Source: Nostoc spongiaeforme FACHB-130
Lineage (GTDB): Bacteria; Cyanobacteriota; Cyanobacteriia; Cyanobacteriales; Nostocaceae
Direction of reading: 5' to 3'
DNA: 64,000 bases
Assembly (NCBI RefSeq): GCF_014698475.1
Contig: NZ_JACJTB010000003.1
Coordinates: 248,001-312,000 of the forward strand
Below the pieces are notes generated by a model, which was given only the letters and a program-made list of their open reading frames with translations, ran no database searches and was not told the DNA's origin. Made by a program: the position numbers and the translations under genes. Below, piece after piece: positions 24,444 through 33,843 of the stretch. Numbering within the stretch: position 1 is the stretch's first letter; each line of letters begins with the position of its first letter.

Positions 24444-24884
24444 TGGAACCCCCTAGTGCAAATCGCACAGTGTGGAAATTAATATCCAGTATAGGAATAG
24501 CCATAAGTATATGCTTATTCAACAATACAATTCTTTATCAAAACTATTAATCAATAATGCCTGAGAGTTAATACTGATAAGTAACTAATAGCGATACTGC
24601 TAAAAATTAACTGGCGAAGTATTATTAATATAATTGGTTAACAAATATTGCAAAGTTAATATATAAATAACGAAAAGATAAGAAGAGGTGACAGGTTAGA
24701 GGTGACAGTGACAAAGCTTAAAATCATCCAGATTTTTTGGGTTTTGCGATCGCTTCAACCACGCTACGAATTTATTGCATTCTGTTGTCTGATTATAGAG
24801 AATTGCTATTAATCCAAATTCTCGACAAGATTTATCGAGAATTTGTATACACCATCAAGAATAAATTTTTCTTCCTCGTCTCCC
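24444..24884. other. Gene-free AT-rich stretch
   Basis: No convincing ORF. It holds a short direct repeat (gaggtgacaggttagaggtgacag, split here as gaggtgaca and aggtgacag, near 24686-24710) and one CGATCGC site. Nothing else seen. Confidence 0.4.
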
Positions 24885-25433
24885 TTATGCCAATCTCAAA
24901 TGGGGACACTTAGAGAGAAACGTTGCTGCTTTGTTTTCAGCATCTGGATTATGAATATGGGCTGGTGTTGGTCGAATAATGCCAGAAAACAAGTCATCTA
25001 ATCCGTAAGGTGTCAAAAACTCCCATTCACCTTGGCTATTTAACCTCACACCAATAGCAGTGGCGGTGTGTAGCCAATCTTGTATACCATCCTCAGTACT
25101 AGTGTAAGTCCGCCTACCAGCCCGCCACCGCGCAAAACTGGCTTGATTTTTGACATCGAACTTATAGTTGGGGAATTTCTCTGTGAGACTGGTTTTGGCT
25201 ACTAATTCCTGAGAACGATCGCCATCTGCATCAAAAAAGCCAATATCAAAGTCATTGATGACTAAGGCGCAGTTTTCGCCAAATATTGACCGCCAAACGC
25301 TGTTGCGGACTGCACCTCCAGCTAACCACCAGTTAGGTAAGTTGACTTGGGCGATCGCGGGTAATACAGTTGCGATCGGTGTGTCAGTTAAAATTACTTG
25401 TAAACGAGCATTCGTATTCATCGGAAACTTCAA
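24885..25433 (-). CDS. Nucleotidyltransferase family protein (DUF925-like)
   Basis: 182 residues, or 180 from the ATG at 25421. WWLAGGAVRNSVW followed by NDFDIGFFDADGDRSQE is the nucleotidyltransferase signature: a glycine-rich turn and paired aspartates. QASFARWRAGRRTYTSTEDG, WLHTATAIGVRLN and the closing PYGLDDLFSGIIRPTP match the cyanobacterial and enterobacterial DUF925 family. The substrate is unknown. It is divergent from the long gap leading to the secretion-like operon and shows no link to it. Confidence 0.8.
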   Translation of the reverse strand: MKFPMNTNARLQVILTDTPIATVLPAIAQVNLPNWWLAGGAVRNSVWRSIFGENCALVINDFDIGFFDADGDRSQELVAKTSLTEKFPNYKFDVKNQASFARWRAGRRTYTSTEDGIQDWLHTATAIGVRLNSQGEWEFLTPYGLDDLFSGIIRPTPAHIHNPDAENKAATFLSKCPHLRLA

Positions 25434-26466
25434 GAATTCTCCGCTAGAATGTGAAGATATTATGAGTTATCTTCGACACCAAGAAAACTCTTATCTAGAT
25501 TTTTTGATAATTTTCATAATTACTCAACTAAACCTACTGTTATTTGCGGAAAAGTAACGTTTACTTCAGTAGTTTACTGGGTGAAATTAAAACCTTATAT
25601 TGCCCATTCACCGTACATTTCCCGATTACAACTGTGCTAGACATCAGTGTAGGCTTGAGTTGCCAAATGCAGCTAATTAGCTGGTTAGTTCAATTCTTCG
25701 CCTATTGTTTATTCTTTTTATGTAAAAAAAATATTCCCGATTGTGCTAGACTTGACAAAATTACTGAATAAAATACAGTTATTTCACAAAAACGTGCCAA
25801 TGCTCCAGATCAACCTCAATAAAATTGCGGGTAATCACGTAGGGCAAAGCTCATTTACTGCTAATTGTTACCAGTATTATAAGCGATCGCTCGTTGATGA
25901 AAAAGCTCTAAAATCACGTTTCAGTCTTAAGCATAATCACAGATTAACTCGACAGTGCTTATCTGCCTGTAGGAATACAAGCTGAGGCGATCGCTGTGTA
26001 AAAAATATCCCTGATTTCAGCAAACAACATCTATCATCGTGATTGACAACTGTTGCACAATTACACTAGCTTTCTATTTCAGTACATATCGTGAGATAGA
26101 AACTACAATCAATAGAGTATCAATCATAAATTGTTTAACTGTCTAGCATTTATACAGGTGAAAATATCACATTTAAGTAAATTTCTCAGGAGCTAAAAGT
26201 TTTGATGAAATCAACGAACTCTGCAATAAATAAAATTAAAGAAGCTAATTATTCACCAAAACAAAAAATTAAAAAAACGTAAAGTATTCAAGCTTTTACT
26301 CAATGTTAAGACTTGGTTAACTTGTTCTTAATAATTAATAAGAGTCTGAATACATATCATATTTTTGGTACATAATTTTTATTATATGAATCATCATTTG
26401 TGATAAATTAACATGGTTTTCCATCAACATCAACTAACTTTTTTAAATAACTAAGGAAACTCACAA
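25434..26466. other. One-kilobase stretch without a convincing gene, upstream of the secretion-like operon
   Basis: AT-rich, with scattered HIP1 sites (near 25882 and 25986) but no conserved ORF, tRNA or strong repeat. A 25-codon basic ORF sits at 26205-26282. The final 200 bp presumably contain the operon promoter; AAGGAAACTCACAA precedes the first operon ATG as a plausible ribosome binding site. Confidence 0.5.
26205..26282 (+). CDS. Possible 25-residue basic leader peptide
   Basis: ATG 26205 follows CAGGAG at an acceptable distance, and the frame encodes a lysine-rich 25-mer (MKSTNSAINKIKEANYS, then PKQKIKKT). It lies about 185 bp before the first VirB-like gene on the same strand. It may be a leader or a chance ORF; no homology can be judged at this size. 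Confidence 0.2.
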   Translation: MKSTNSAINKIKEANYSPKQKIKKT

Positions 26467-27078
26467 ATGTTTAGACAGGGTTATCGGGCAGGCAACATCC
26501 ACAAAATTAGCAAGCAGAAAGCTGGACAAAAATTGCCTAATATTAAAGAAAAATTGGAATTTTTGCGGATTACCTTTTTAGAGTCAGTACCGTTTTTGCT
26601 GGCTTGCACTGTATTTTTGAGTGTAATTAGCTTACACAGCCCAGTACTGCTTTTTTGTTTATTAATTGGTAGTTTAATTGTTATATCGATACAACAAATT
26701 GGGCAATTAGTCAACTTACCGCATCGGTGGCGGATTGCATTACAAATCTTGGCACCAATCGTAATTTTAAGCTTATTTTGGTTAGATTACTTGGCTGCCC
26801 CAGCCCAAGCCCAATTTTTTGGTAAAGCCGAAAGATTTTTCAAAACTAATCTGACACAAGGTGCTAATACTAATACTGCTGGTACAGAAACAGCCGTTAG
26901 TTTAATATTCAACGTTCTGAGAGGAATTTATCTGCTTTATATTGCAGTTTCGTTAATTGGAGTAATTAATGCTGTACGGAAAGATGAAGACTGGCAAAGT
27001 ATTGCCAGAACCCCATTATTAGTTGTTTTGGCTGTCACAATTGCCGATGTCATGACAGGCTTCGTGATTGGTAATTAA
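26467..27078 (+). CDS. VirB2/TrbC-like prepilin with an extended membrane leader
   Basis: 203 residues. Residues 1-37 are basic and cytoplasmic. Hydrophobic segments follow at about 41-56, 58-76 and 90-108, then a signal-peptidase-like site APAQAQFF (cleavage near 115). The remaining 88 residues have two hydrophobic helices (about 142-169 and 181-200) separated by a short charged loop (RKDEDWQS), the topology of VirB2/TrbC/TraA pilin subunits. A leader holding three membrane segments is unusual. It is the first gene of the operon and lies 4 bp before the VirB3-like gene. The assignment rests on topology and gene order. Confidence 0.6.
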   Translation: MFRQGYRAGNIHKISKQKAGQKLPNIKEKLEFLRITFLESVPFLLACTVFLSVISLHSPVLLFCLLIGSLIVISIQQIGQLVNLPHRWRIALQILAPIVILSLFWLDYLAAPAQAQFFGKAERFFKTNLTQGANTNTAGTETAVSLIFNVLRGIYLLYIAVSLIGVINAVRKDEDWQSIARTPLLVVLAVTIADVMTGFVIGN

Positions 27079-27082
27079 TGGT

Positions 27083-27460
27083 ATGTCTGAAGAACGAGAG
27101 CAAGATTTTCGACCAGTCAATCAGATTTTAGGCGCACAACCATCATTAGGGCCAATTCCTGCCGATCAAATTTTTCCTTGGTTAGTAATTGCCCTAACTT
27201 CATACTTTATTATCAATGGCGTTTTTGGTGGCTTGTTCACCGATGAATTTCAAAAATGGTTGTGGACATTTTTAATTGCTGGTTGGGGAATTGCAACTTG
27301 GTGGATATTATCTGGTGGTAGGAGTTGGCGTTTTTTAAGCAAATTTATCGGAGTTCCCACTTGGACTAGAGGCTTTGCTCGTTATCAAAGCTTGCTGGAA
27401 ATTAATCATGAAGCAAAAAATCGGAAAAAAGAGCATCGGCACCCCAGGAAACGAAAGTAG
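27083..27460 (+). CDS. VirB3-like small membrane protein
   Basis: 125 residues from ATG 27083, 4 bp after the previous stop; a TTG at 27068 is also possible. The N-terminus is polar. Two hydrophobic segments follow (IFPWLVIALTSYFIINGVFG and WLWTFLIAGWGIATWWIL), then a basic tail ending EAKNRKKEHRHPRKRK. Size, two-helix topology and position between the pilin-like and VirB4-like genes fit VirB3, which anchors the VirB4 ATPase at the inner membrane. It overlaps the VirB4-like gene by 53 bp, suggesting translational coupling. Confidence 0.55.
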   Translation: MSEEREQDFRPVNQILGAQPSLGPIPADQIFPWLVIALTSYFIINGVFGGLFTDEFQKWLWTFLIAGWGIATWWILSGGRSWRFLSKFIGVPTWTRGFARYQSLLEINHEAKNRKKEHRHPRKRK

Positions 27461-30155
27461 ATTAACGCCATTTGAAGACGCTTTACACCTAGCAACAATG
27501 CTCCGCATTGCAGTGGATGGACGTGATCTTGGCGCTTATATTTTGGCGAAAGGCACGCAAAGAGATAGATTTTGCTTTGTCTTTGGCTTTGAATGTAAAG
27601 GCATCCATACCACTTTAAGAACTGAACAGATAAATACTATCTTTAATAATATTGAATCTGGGCTGAAAGATATCCCTGAAGGCGAAAGAATGACCTTACA
27701 TATAGGGTCTTTTAGTTCCGATAAACAGCGTCAACAAGAACTAGCAGATTTAATTAAAAGTACGCCATCGAATGATATTAAATATTTAATTATGGCAGAA
27801 AGAGCCAGAATTAGAGAGTTGACTAATTCTGGCATTCGTAAACCGAAATTTTTACGGATTTACGTCACTTATACCGTAGAACCAAATTCTACTAATGCCG
27901 ATGATTGGATTGAAAAACTCTTGGCTAGAGCAGAATCTTGGTGGCTGAAATTCAAAGGCGAACTGGAAGAAATCGAAAATCAACGCCTTGAAACTGTGAT
28001 TACCGAGGCTTATAAACAAGGTTTTTGCCGTTGGGAACAGTTGTTATCTAACAAAATGGGGTTAGATATTAAGCCTTTAAGTGCAGAAGAACTTTGGGAA
28101 GAAGTTTGGTTGAGATTTAACGATACAACCCCCATAGAAATTCCGCAATTACTCACATTAGATGAAACCGGGTTACACGAACAAGTTAACTCTGATTTAT
28201 CAAGTAGCAAATTATTGGTTGAGAATATCCACAGTACAACTTTACTGATGGAATCAAGCGTACCTCGTGCCGATCGCCGTTGGGTATATATCAACAATCA
28301 CTACGTCGGCGCGATGACCTTTTTAGAAAAACCCGGTGGTTGGCCGAATAAATTTTCCCAACTGCGGTATTTATGGGAATTATTAGCGAGGGAAAGTGTA
28401 GTTGATACCGAAATTTTTTGCCAATTAACCGCCGCTAATCCCGCCATAGTCAAAACCACATTACAACGAGTGCTGAAACAATCCAATGTCTCAGCACTTT
28501 TGGCACAGGAAAAAAGTAAAACTATTGATGTCAACGCCCAATTAAAATTAAAAAAATCGGTAGCAGCCCAAGAACAATTGTATGAAGGAGCCGTACCGAT
28601 TCATACAGGAATTGCCATTTTTGTCCATCGTCCCAACCAAGTCAAATTAGATGAAGCCATCAGATATATTGAAAACTGTTTTCAACGTCCAGCGCAGGTA
28701 ATTCGAGAAACAGAATATGCTTGGAAAGTTTGGTTACAATCTCTGCCAATTGTTTGGGAAGGTTTGTTAGTTAAACCCTTTAACCGCCGACAGTTGTATT
28801 TAACCAGTGAAGTGCCTGGATTAATGCCGTTAGTAATGACCAAAGCAGGCGATAAATATGGCTTTGAGTTGGTTGCTGAAGAAGGTGGCACACCCATACA
28901 TTTAGATATGTTTCACCAACACAAAAACTTGGCGTTGTTTGCGACTACCCGCGCCGGGAAATCAGTGTTGGTATCGGGAATTTTAACTCAGGCTCTAGCT
29001 CATAATATTCCTGTGGTTGCTCTAGATTTCCCCAAACCAGATGGCTCATCGACCTTTACCGACTATACCGAGTTTATGGAAGGGAATGGGGCGTACTTTG
29101 ATATTTCCAAACAATCGAATAACTTATTTGAACAACCGGATTTGCGATCGCTCTCTGCGGAAGAACAACGCGATCGCCTCCTGGATTATGTCGCCTTTCT
29201 CGAATCAGCCTTAATGACAATGGTCTTAGGCTCATCTACCGAAAATCAACTCCTCTCCCAAACTGTACGTTCTCTCCTAAACCTTGCATTAGGAGCCTTT
29301 TTTGCCGATGAAGGTATTCAAGAAAGATATCGCCTCGCCATTAACGGTGGATTTGGCAGCCCAGAATGGCAAAAAACCCCAACTTTACAAGATTTTCTCT
29401 ATTTCTGTTCACCAGAACATCTGCGTCTCGATTCTGTGAGTGGTCGAGTCGAAGATGCACTCAGTCAAATTCAACTGCGCTTGCGGTTTTGGCTATCTAG
29501 TAGGGTAGGACAAGCAATTTCTTCACCGTCCAGCTTTCCCACCGATGCCCAATTATTGGTTTTTGCCCTGCGAAACTTAGCTGACAACGAAGATGCAGCC
29601 GTCCTTTCCTTAAGCGCCTATTCCGCCGCCTTGCGCCGCGCTTTAAGCAGTCCAGCTTCTATCTTCTTTATTGATGAAGCTCCCATTTTGTTTGAATTTG
29701 ACCAAATTGCCGACTTAGTAGGCAGAATTTGCGCCAACGGTGCCAAAGCCGGGATTCGCGTTATCTTATCAGCCCAAGACCCCGATACCATTGCTAAATC
29801 TAAAGCCTCATCCAAAATTCTGCAAAACTTATCCACCAGACTCATCGGCCGGATTCAACCAGTCGCCGTTGATAGTTTCATCAATATTTTGAAATATCCC
29901 CGCGATATTATTGCCCGTAATGCTTCTGAAAGCTTTTTCCCACGCAAAGAAGGAGTTTATAGCCAATGGTTATTAGATGATAACGGCATTTATACATTTT
30001 GCCGCTACTATCCAGGTTACGAACAATTAGCGGTAGTTGCTAATAACCCCCATGAGCAAACTGCCCGCAGAAAAGTCATGCAACAACACAGTGACAAATA
30101 CGAAGCAGTTTCTATTTTTGCCCGTCAATTATTAGCCTCTTTGCGCGGAGGATAA
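27408..30155 (+). CDS. VirB4/TraC-like ATPase (HerA-type fold)
   Basis: 915 residues from ATG 27408. The N-terminal half matches the general layout of the CagE/TrbE/VirB4 N-domain (CFVFGFECKGIHTTLRTEQ, then LKDIPEGERMTLHIGSF). The C-terminal ATPase domain has a Walker A near residue 513 (TTRAGKSVL), Walker B near 750 (IFFIDEAP), and a later AQDPDTIAKSKASSK segment with a downstream arginine as in HerA-like motors. VirB4 energises pilus assembly and substrate transfer at the inner membrane. The Walker A reads ATTRAGKS, one small residue off the common GxTGxGKS form. It is the largest gene of the operon and the clearest homologue. Confidence 0.8.
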   Translation: MKQKIGKKSIGTPGNESRLTPFEDALHLATMLRIAVDGRDLGAYILAKGTQRDRFCFVFGFECKGIHTTLRTEQINTIFNNIESGLKDIPEGERMTLHIGSFSSDKQRQQELADLIKSTPSNDIKYLIMAERARIRELTNSGIRKPKFLRIYVTYTVEPNSTNADDWIEKLLARAESWWLKFKGELEEIENQRLETVITEAYKQGFCRWEQLLSNKMGLDIKPLSAEELWEEVWLRFNDTTPIEIPQLLTLDETGLHEQVNSDLSSSKLLVENIHSTTLLMESSVPRADRRWVYINNHYVGAMTFLEKPGGWPNKFSQLRYLWELLARESVVDTEIFCQLTAANPAIVKTTLQRVLKQSNVSALLAQEKSKTIDVNAQLKLKKSVAAQEQLYEGAVPIHTGIAIFVHRPNQVKLDEAIRYIENCFQRPAQVIRETEYAWKVWLQSLPIVWEGLLVKPFNRRQLYLTSEVPGLMPLVMTKAGDKYGFELVAEEGGTPIHLDMFHQHKNLALFATTRAGKSVLVSGILTQALAHNIPVVALDFPKPDGSSTFTDYTEFMEGNGAYFDISKQSNNLFEQPDLRSLSAEEQRDRLLDYVAFLESALMTMVLGSSTENQLLSQTVRSLLNLALGAFFADEGIQERYRLAINGGFGSPEWQKTPTLQDFLYFCSPEHLRLDSVSGRVEDALSQIQLRLRFWLSSRVGQAISSPSSFPTDAQLLVFALRNLADNEDAAVLSLSAYSAALRRALSSPASIFFIDEAPILFEFDQIADLVGRICANGAKAGIRVILSAQDPDTIAKSKASSKILQNLSTRLIGRIQPVAVDSFINILKYPRDIIARNASESFFPRKEGVYSQWLLDDNGIYTFCRYYPGYEQLAVVANNPHEQTARRKVMQQHSDKYEAVSIFARQLLASLRGG

Positions 30156-30278
30156 ACTGTTAAGCATATAAGAAAGTACATTGAGACAGCAGAGAGCAGG
30201 GGGCAGGGAGCAAGGGAGAAAATTTACTAATTTTAATTTGCCTAAATTCAATTCCTCACACAATCTCAGGTAAAACTT

Positions 30279-31055
30279 ATGCGGAAAACAACTTTATTCA
30301 CATTCATATTTTCTAGCTTATTAATTTTGCCAGCAATGGCACAACTCGGCAAAGTTTGGACTGATTTTCAATATTATTCTGTAGATTTACAAAACTATCT
30401 CAGAAGTAATGTCAATGAAACTTTTAGACCACTAGATATTAGAACTCAAGGTGCGCTGAGTAATTATAGTGGTGAATTGAATTTACCTGATCCAGTGTCA
30501 GCAGGGAGACAAGTACGCAGCGATATTATTATTAACTCCATCTCAGGAAGATATGAAAATAATTCCGCAGTCAATGGTGCAGGGGTGAGTAATGAAGTTA
30601 ATCGCGTAGTTACTCGCGGTGCTGTAGTTGGGGTACTGGGTAGAGAGGGGCAAGTACGCTTAAAAACTAAATTAGAAGATACAGAAAGAAGTATCGAAAC
30701 TATTGCCCAGACTATTGAAGATGCTGATAGTTTTCTCGATGATTTGAAAGACCAGGTATGTAAAATAACTGGTTCAGCCGGGGCTGTAAATGTTGCCAAT
30801 CAAAGTTTATGTCAATCGACTATCCAACAAGATACAACTGTTAAAATCCTCCAAGAACAAGCAAAAATTAACGCGGAAAATCTGGCTCAAACCATCCAAA
30901 CAAATCAGTCAATACAATACACTAATTTAAATTTAGCGAATATTTCTCAGCAAGTTGAAGAAGCAAACCGCGCTCGGCGAGTTGATTCTGCTACAGAAGC
31001 AGCAAGACTTTTACGGACTGCTTCGCAAACAGATTTATTTGGACGCGAACCATAA
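30279..31055 (+). CDS. Secreted coiled-coil protein in the VirB5 position
   Basis: 258 residues. A signal peptide (TLFTFIFSSLLILPAMAQ) is followed by a polar mature chain with two cysteines (QVCKITG and SLCQST). Two long helical segments follow (VRLKTKLEDTERSIETIAQ and ILQEQAKINAENLAQTIQ). VirB5/TrbJ proteins are periplasmic helical proteins at the pilus tip with this kind of layout. Sequence identity to known VirB5 is not visible, so the call depends on position between VirB4-like and VirB6-like genes. A CAGGGAGCA-type repeat lies in the 123-bp gap upstream. Confidence 0.55.
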   Translation: MRKTTLFTFIFSSLLILPAMAQLGKVWTDFQYYSVDLQNYLRSNVNETFRPLDIRTQGALSNYSGELNLPDPVSAGRQVRSDIIINSISGRYENNSAVNGAGVSNEVNRVVTRGAVVGVLGREGQVRLKTKLEDTERSIETIAQTIEDADSFLDDLKDQVCKITGSAGAVNVANQSLCQSTIQQDTTVKILQEQAKINAENLAQTIQTNQSIQYTNLNLANISQQVEEANRARRVDSATEAARLLRTASQTDLFGREP

Positions 31056-31084
31056 TCATTTATCATCAAACAATGTGATTTAAA

Positions 31085-32128
31085 ATGCAGCTTTATCTTG
31101 CACAGGTTTTTCCCGGCATTACAGATACTCTAGAAAATGGAGCAACAACAGCTAAAAGTATCGCTGAAAGCTGGGATAATCAATGGGTGAATTTATTACA
31201 AAATGACACCAGTAATAACTTATATGGAGCCATTACCAATTTAGGTGTATTTTTTGCTGTTGGAACACTATTATTTTTTATGGTGCAATGGCTGAAAGAT
31301 GTCATTTACAGTGAATATTCTCGCCCGATATCTGGGTTAATTTGGCCGTTTGTGGTGGTAGTTTTATTAAGTAACCCTGGCAATGGTAGCGCACTTTCTA
31401 ACCTGACTTTGGGTGTGCGGAATTTTATTAATACAGTAAATCAACAAGTAGTCACCACCGCCGATGCTGAACAAACTTATCAGCAAGCCATTAGTATGAG
31501 TGTGGCGGAAGAAGTTGCAGGTTCTTTATTACGCCCTTGTCAAGCACTGACTGGTGAACAACAAACTCAATGTTTGAACAAAGCCACTGAACAAATTGAT
31601 GACCTCTGGCAAGAATATCGTAATCGATACGGTAATCGAACTTGGATAGATAGATTAGAAAATCAAGTTAATCAAATTAAATTCGGTACAGGAATTATCA
31701 CCGACGCAGCATTTAACGCGCTGTTAGGAAATACAGGACAAACAACTATTAAAAACTTTTTAATTTCCTTACAATATGCTTTTCAAAACTTGCTAGAAGC
31801 TACGATGTTGCTGATAGCAGCTTTAGGCCCCATAGCTGTCGGAGCTTCATTATTACCTGTAGCTGGTAAGCCGATTTTCGCTTGGATTACCGGATTTTTA
31901 GCGGCGGGAATTGCCAAAATTTCTTTTAATATTGTGGCTGCATTAACATCCGCAGTGATTATCAATGGCCCAGGACAAGATATTAATGCCAGTCCTGATT
32001 TAATGTGGTTTATTATCTTTTTGGGAATTTTAGCGCCGTTGTTATCGTTGTTTTTAGCTGCGGCTGGAGGGTTTGCAGTTTTCAGCGCGATTAATAATAC
32101 TGAAAGTTTAGTGAGGAATAGAATTTAG
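31085..32128 (+). CDS. VirB6/TrbL-like polytopic membrane protein
   Basis: 347 residues. Hydrophobic segments occur near residues 52-75 (AITNLGVFFAVGTLLFFMVQ), 85-105, 225-255 (ATMLLIAALGPIAVGASLLP), 260-285 and 300-330 (LMWFIIFLGILAPLLSLFLA). A central soluble loop carries two cysteines (RPCQALT and TQCLNK). This matches VirB6/TrbL: an inner-membrane channel component with five or more helices and a large central loop. It follows the VirB5-like gene by 29 bp. A 20-bp AAGTCTG direct repeat lies just after its stop. Confidence 0.6.
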   Translation: MQLYLAQVFPGITDTLENGATTAKSIAESWDNQWVNLLQNDTSNNLYGAITNLGVFFAVGTLLFFMVQWLKDVIYSEYSRPISGLIWPFVVVVLLSNPGNGSALSNLTLGVRNFINTVNQQVVTTADAEQTYQQAISMSVAEEVAGSLLRPCQALTGEQQTQCLNKATEQIDDLWQEYRNRYGNRTWIDRLENQVNQIKFGTGIITDAAFNALLGNTGQTTIKNFLISLQYAFQNLLEATMLLIAALGPIAVGASLLPVAGKPIFAWITGFLAAGIAKISFNIVAALTSAVIINGPGQDINASPDLMWFIIFLGILAPLLSLFLAAAGGFAVFSAINNTESLVRNRI

Positions 32129-32260
32129 CAAAAAAGTCTGAAGTCTGAAGTCTGAAGTATGAAATGAAGAAACTCTTATAGTAAGTAAGGCTTTCAAGCA
32201 ATTTAAAGACAGACTTTCTTCCCCTACTCACCACTCCCTACTCCCTAGTCCCTAGATCGT

Positions 32261-33088
32261 ATGGTCAATTTACTTAAAAAAAGACAACCCAAACAAACAG
32301 GAAGTGTATTGACAACTTTTGCGATCGCCACTTTCAGTTTGCAAATCTTAGTGTTAATTTTATTTATTATTCAAGGTTTAAATATCCGGCAACTGAGTCT
32401 GAGAAAACCACCTAACTTTGTGCAGATGATTGATGGTCAGACACCCACCGCCACTGATGAGTTAGAACGAGACACGGAAAGCATCAGCCGATTTGTCAGT
32501 AAAACCATGACCGCTATGTTTAATTGGTCGGGAAACTTACCACCCCAAAACATTGAAGAAGTCGCTAAACCTAAACCAGACCCAGGGATTCAAGTGCGAA
32601 CCCTCAAAGGTGGGAACAGAAACGTCACCACTAGCACTTGGATAGCGAGTTTTGCAATTTCCGAAGATTTTCGTAAAGGTTTGTTAAGTGCGATCGCCGA
32701 ACTCACACCCCCAGAAGTTTTTGCTAACAACTCCAGTCAAAGCATCACCGCCCAATTAGTAATCAAGCGCCTTTATCCACCCCAAAAAATTGCCCCTGGT
32801 AAATGGCGTGTCAGTATGGTAGCAGACTTAGTACAAACCAAACGTTCCGATAATCGCCGCAAAGTTACAGCATTTAATAAAGATTTATTAGTCCGTGCAG
32901 TTGATTATTTTCCCTATCCCTTAAGTGAAAACAGCACAGACTTACAAAAAGCCATATACAGTACCCGCACAGATAAATTAGAAATTTATGAAATTCGGAA
33001 TTTATGTTTAATAGACGAATATAATTCCCCAGACGACCAAACCAAGCAATGTCTCAATAATAAGTCAAACAGTAATTTTCTCAGATAA
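32261..33088 (+). CDS. VirB8/TraE-like bitopic protein, copy 1
   Basis: 275 residues. A short cytoplasmic N-terminus and one transmembrane helix (TFSLQILVLILFIIQGL) are followed by a periplasmic domain that begins FVQMIDGQTPTATDELERD. Membrane topology, size and the (F/L)VQ(M/L)IDGQ entry motif resemble VirB8/TraE inner-membrane assembly factors. The domain includes ISRFVSKTMTAMFNWSG and a mixed alpha/beta remainder with two C-terminal cysteines. The next gene encodes a shorter relative with the same layout. Confidence 0.55.
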   Translation: MVNLLKKRQPKQTGSVLTTFAIATFSLQILVLILFIIQGLNIRQLSLRKPPNFVQMIDGQTPTATDELERDTESISRFVSKTMTAMFNWSGNLPPQNIEEVAKPKPDPGIQVRTLKGGNRNVTTSTWIASFAISEDFRKGLLSAIAELTPPEVFANNSSQSITAQLVIKRLYPPQKIAPGKWRVSMVADLVQTKRSDNRRKVTAFNKDLLVRAVDYFPYPLSENSTDLQKAIYSTRTDKLEIYEIRNLCLIDEYNSPDDQTKQCLNNKSNSNFLR

Positions 33089-33138
33089 ATTTGCTAAATA
33101 ATTAAACCCCATTCCCCACTCCCACAAAAATATTATTC

Positions 33139-33819
33139 ATGCAAATCCTCAAAACCGAAAATAAAAAAAGCAATATTCTCCCCTTATTTGCCGTCGCTAC
33201 CTTTGGGTTAAATATATTTGCCTTACTGCTATTAATGTTTCATGGGTCAATGTTACAAGCTCTGAAACAACAACTAACACCCCAAAGTTTGGTACAACTA
33301 ATAGATGGTCAAGCCGTAACAGTAGATCCTAAACCCAGCTTTGAAAGATATCCCGAAACCATTCGGCGGTTTGTTGGCGAAACCATAAGCCTGATGCTCA
33401 CTTGGTCGGAACAACAACCACCGCAAACAGCCTGGGATATTAGTTCTCAGATGGTATCCAATAACATTAAACAAAAATTACTCTTAGAAATCATCAGTTT
33501 AAAATCCGGTTCACAATTTCAAACTATTAATAAAGGTAGTGAATATGTATTAGTGATTGATAGTATTTCCCAACCTACCAAAATCACAGAAGGAACCTGG
33601 AAAGTAGAAATTTATGCTCACCAATTAAGTTTTACAAATTATGACAAACTAGGAGTGTCCAGTCCTTTTAATAAACAAATTCTCGTCCAGGTTGTTGATG
33701 AACCCTTAGCATCATTACCAGACAAACCCCTATCCTGGCATTTAGCTGCTTACCGTCTTGGCGAAGCAAGGCTACAAATTTACAATATATGTGACATAAA
33801 AGACAAAAATTGTTCTTAA
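33139..33819 (+). CDS. VirB8/TraE-like bitopic protein, copy 2
   Basis: 226 residues, paralogous to the preceding protein. It has one transmembrane helix (VATFGLNIFALLLLMFHG), then LVQLIDGQAVTVDPKPSFER, then IRRFVGETISLMLTWSEQQP, matching the FVQMIDGQ and ISRFVSKTMTAMFNWSG blocks of copy 1 in order and spacing. It ends with two cysteines (NICDIKDKNCS). Tandem duplication followed by divergence is likely; the two may form a hetero-oligomer. Confidence 0.55.
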   Translation: MQILKTENKKSNILPLFAVATFGLNIFALLLLMFHGSMLQALKQQLTPQSLVQLIDGQAVTVDPKPSFERYPETIRRFVGETISLMLTWSEQQPPQTAWDISSQMVSNNIKQKLLLEIISLKSGSQFQTINKGSEYVLVIDSISQPTKITEGTWKVEIYAHQLSFTNYDKLGVSSPFNKQILVQVVDEPLASLPDKPLSWHLAAYRLGEARLQIYNICDIKDKNCS

Positions 33820-33843
33820 ACATTATTACCAAAGCTATATACC

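Noticed and set aside
25743-25985. Open frame of 80 codons in the gap before the VirB-like operon
   Set aside because: No ribosome binding site or recognisable pattern, and the composition is like the surrounding AT-rich spacer.
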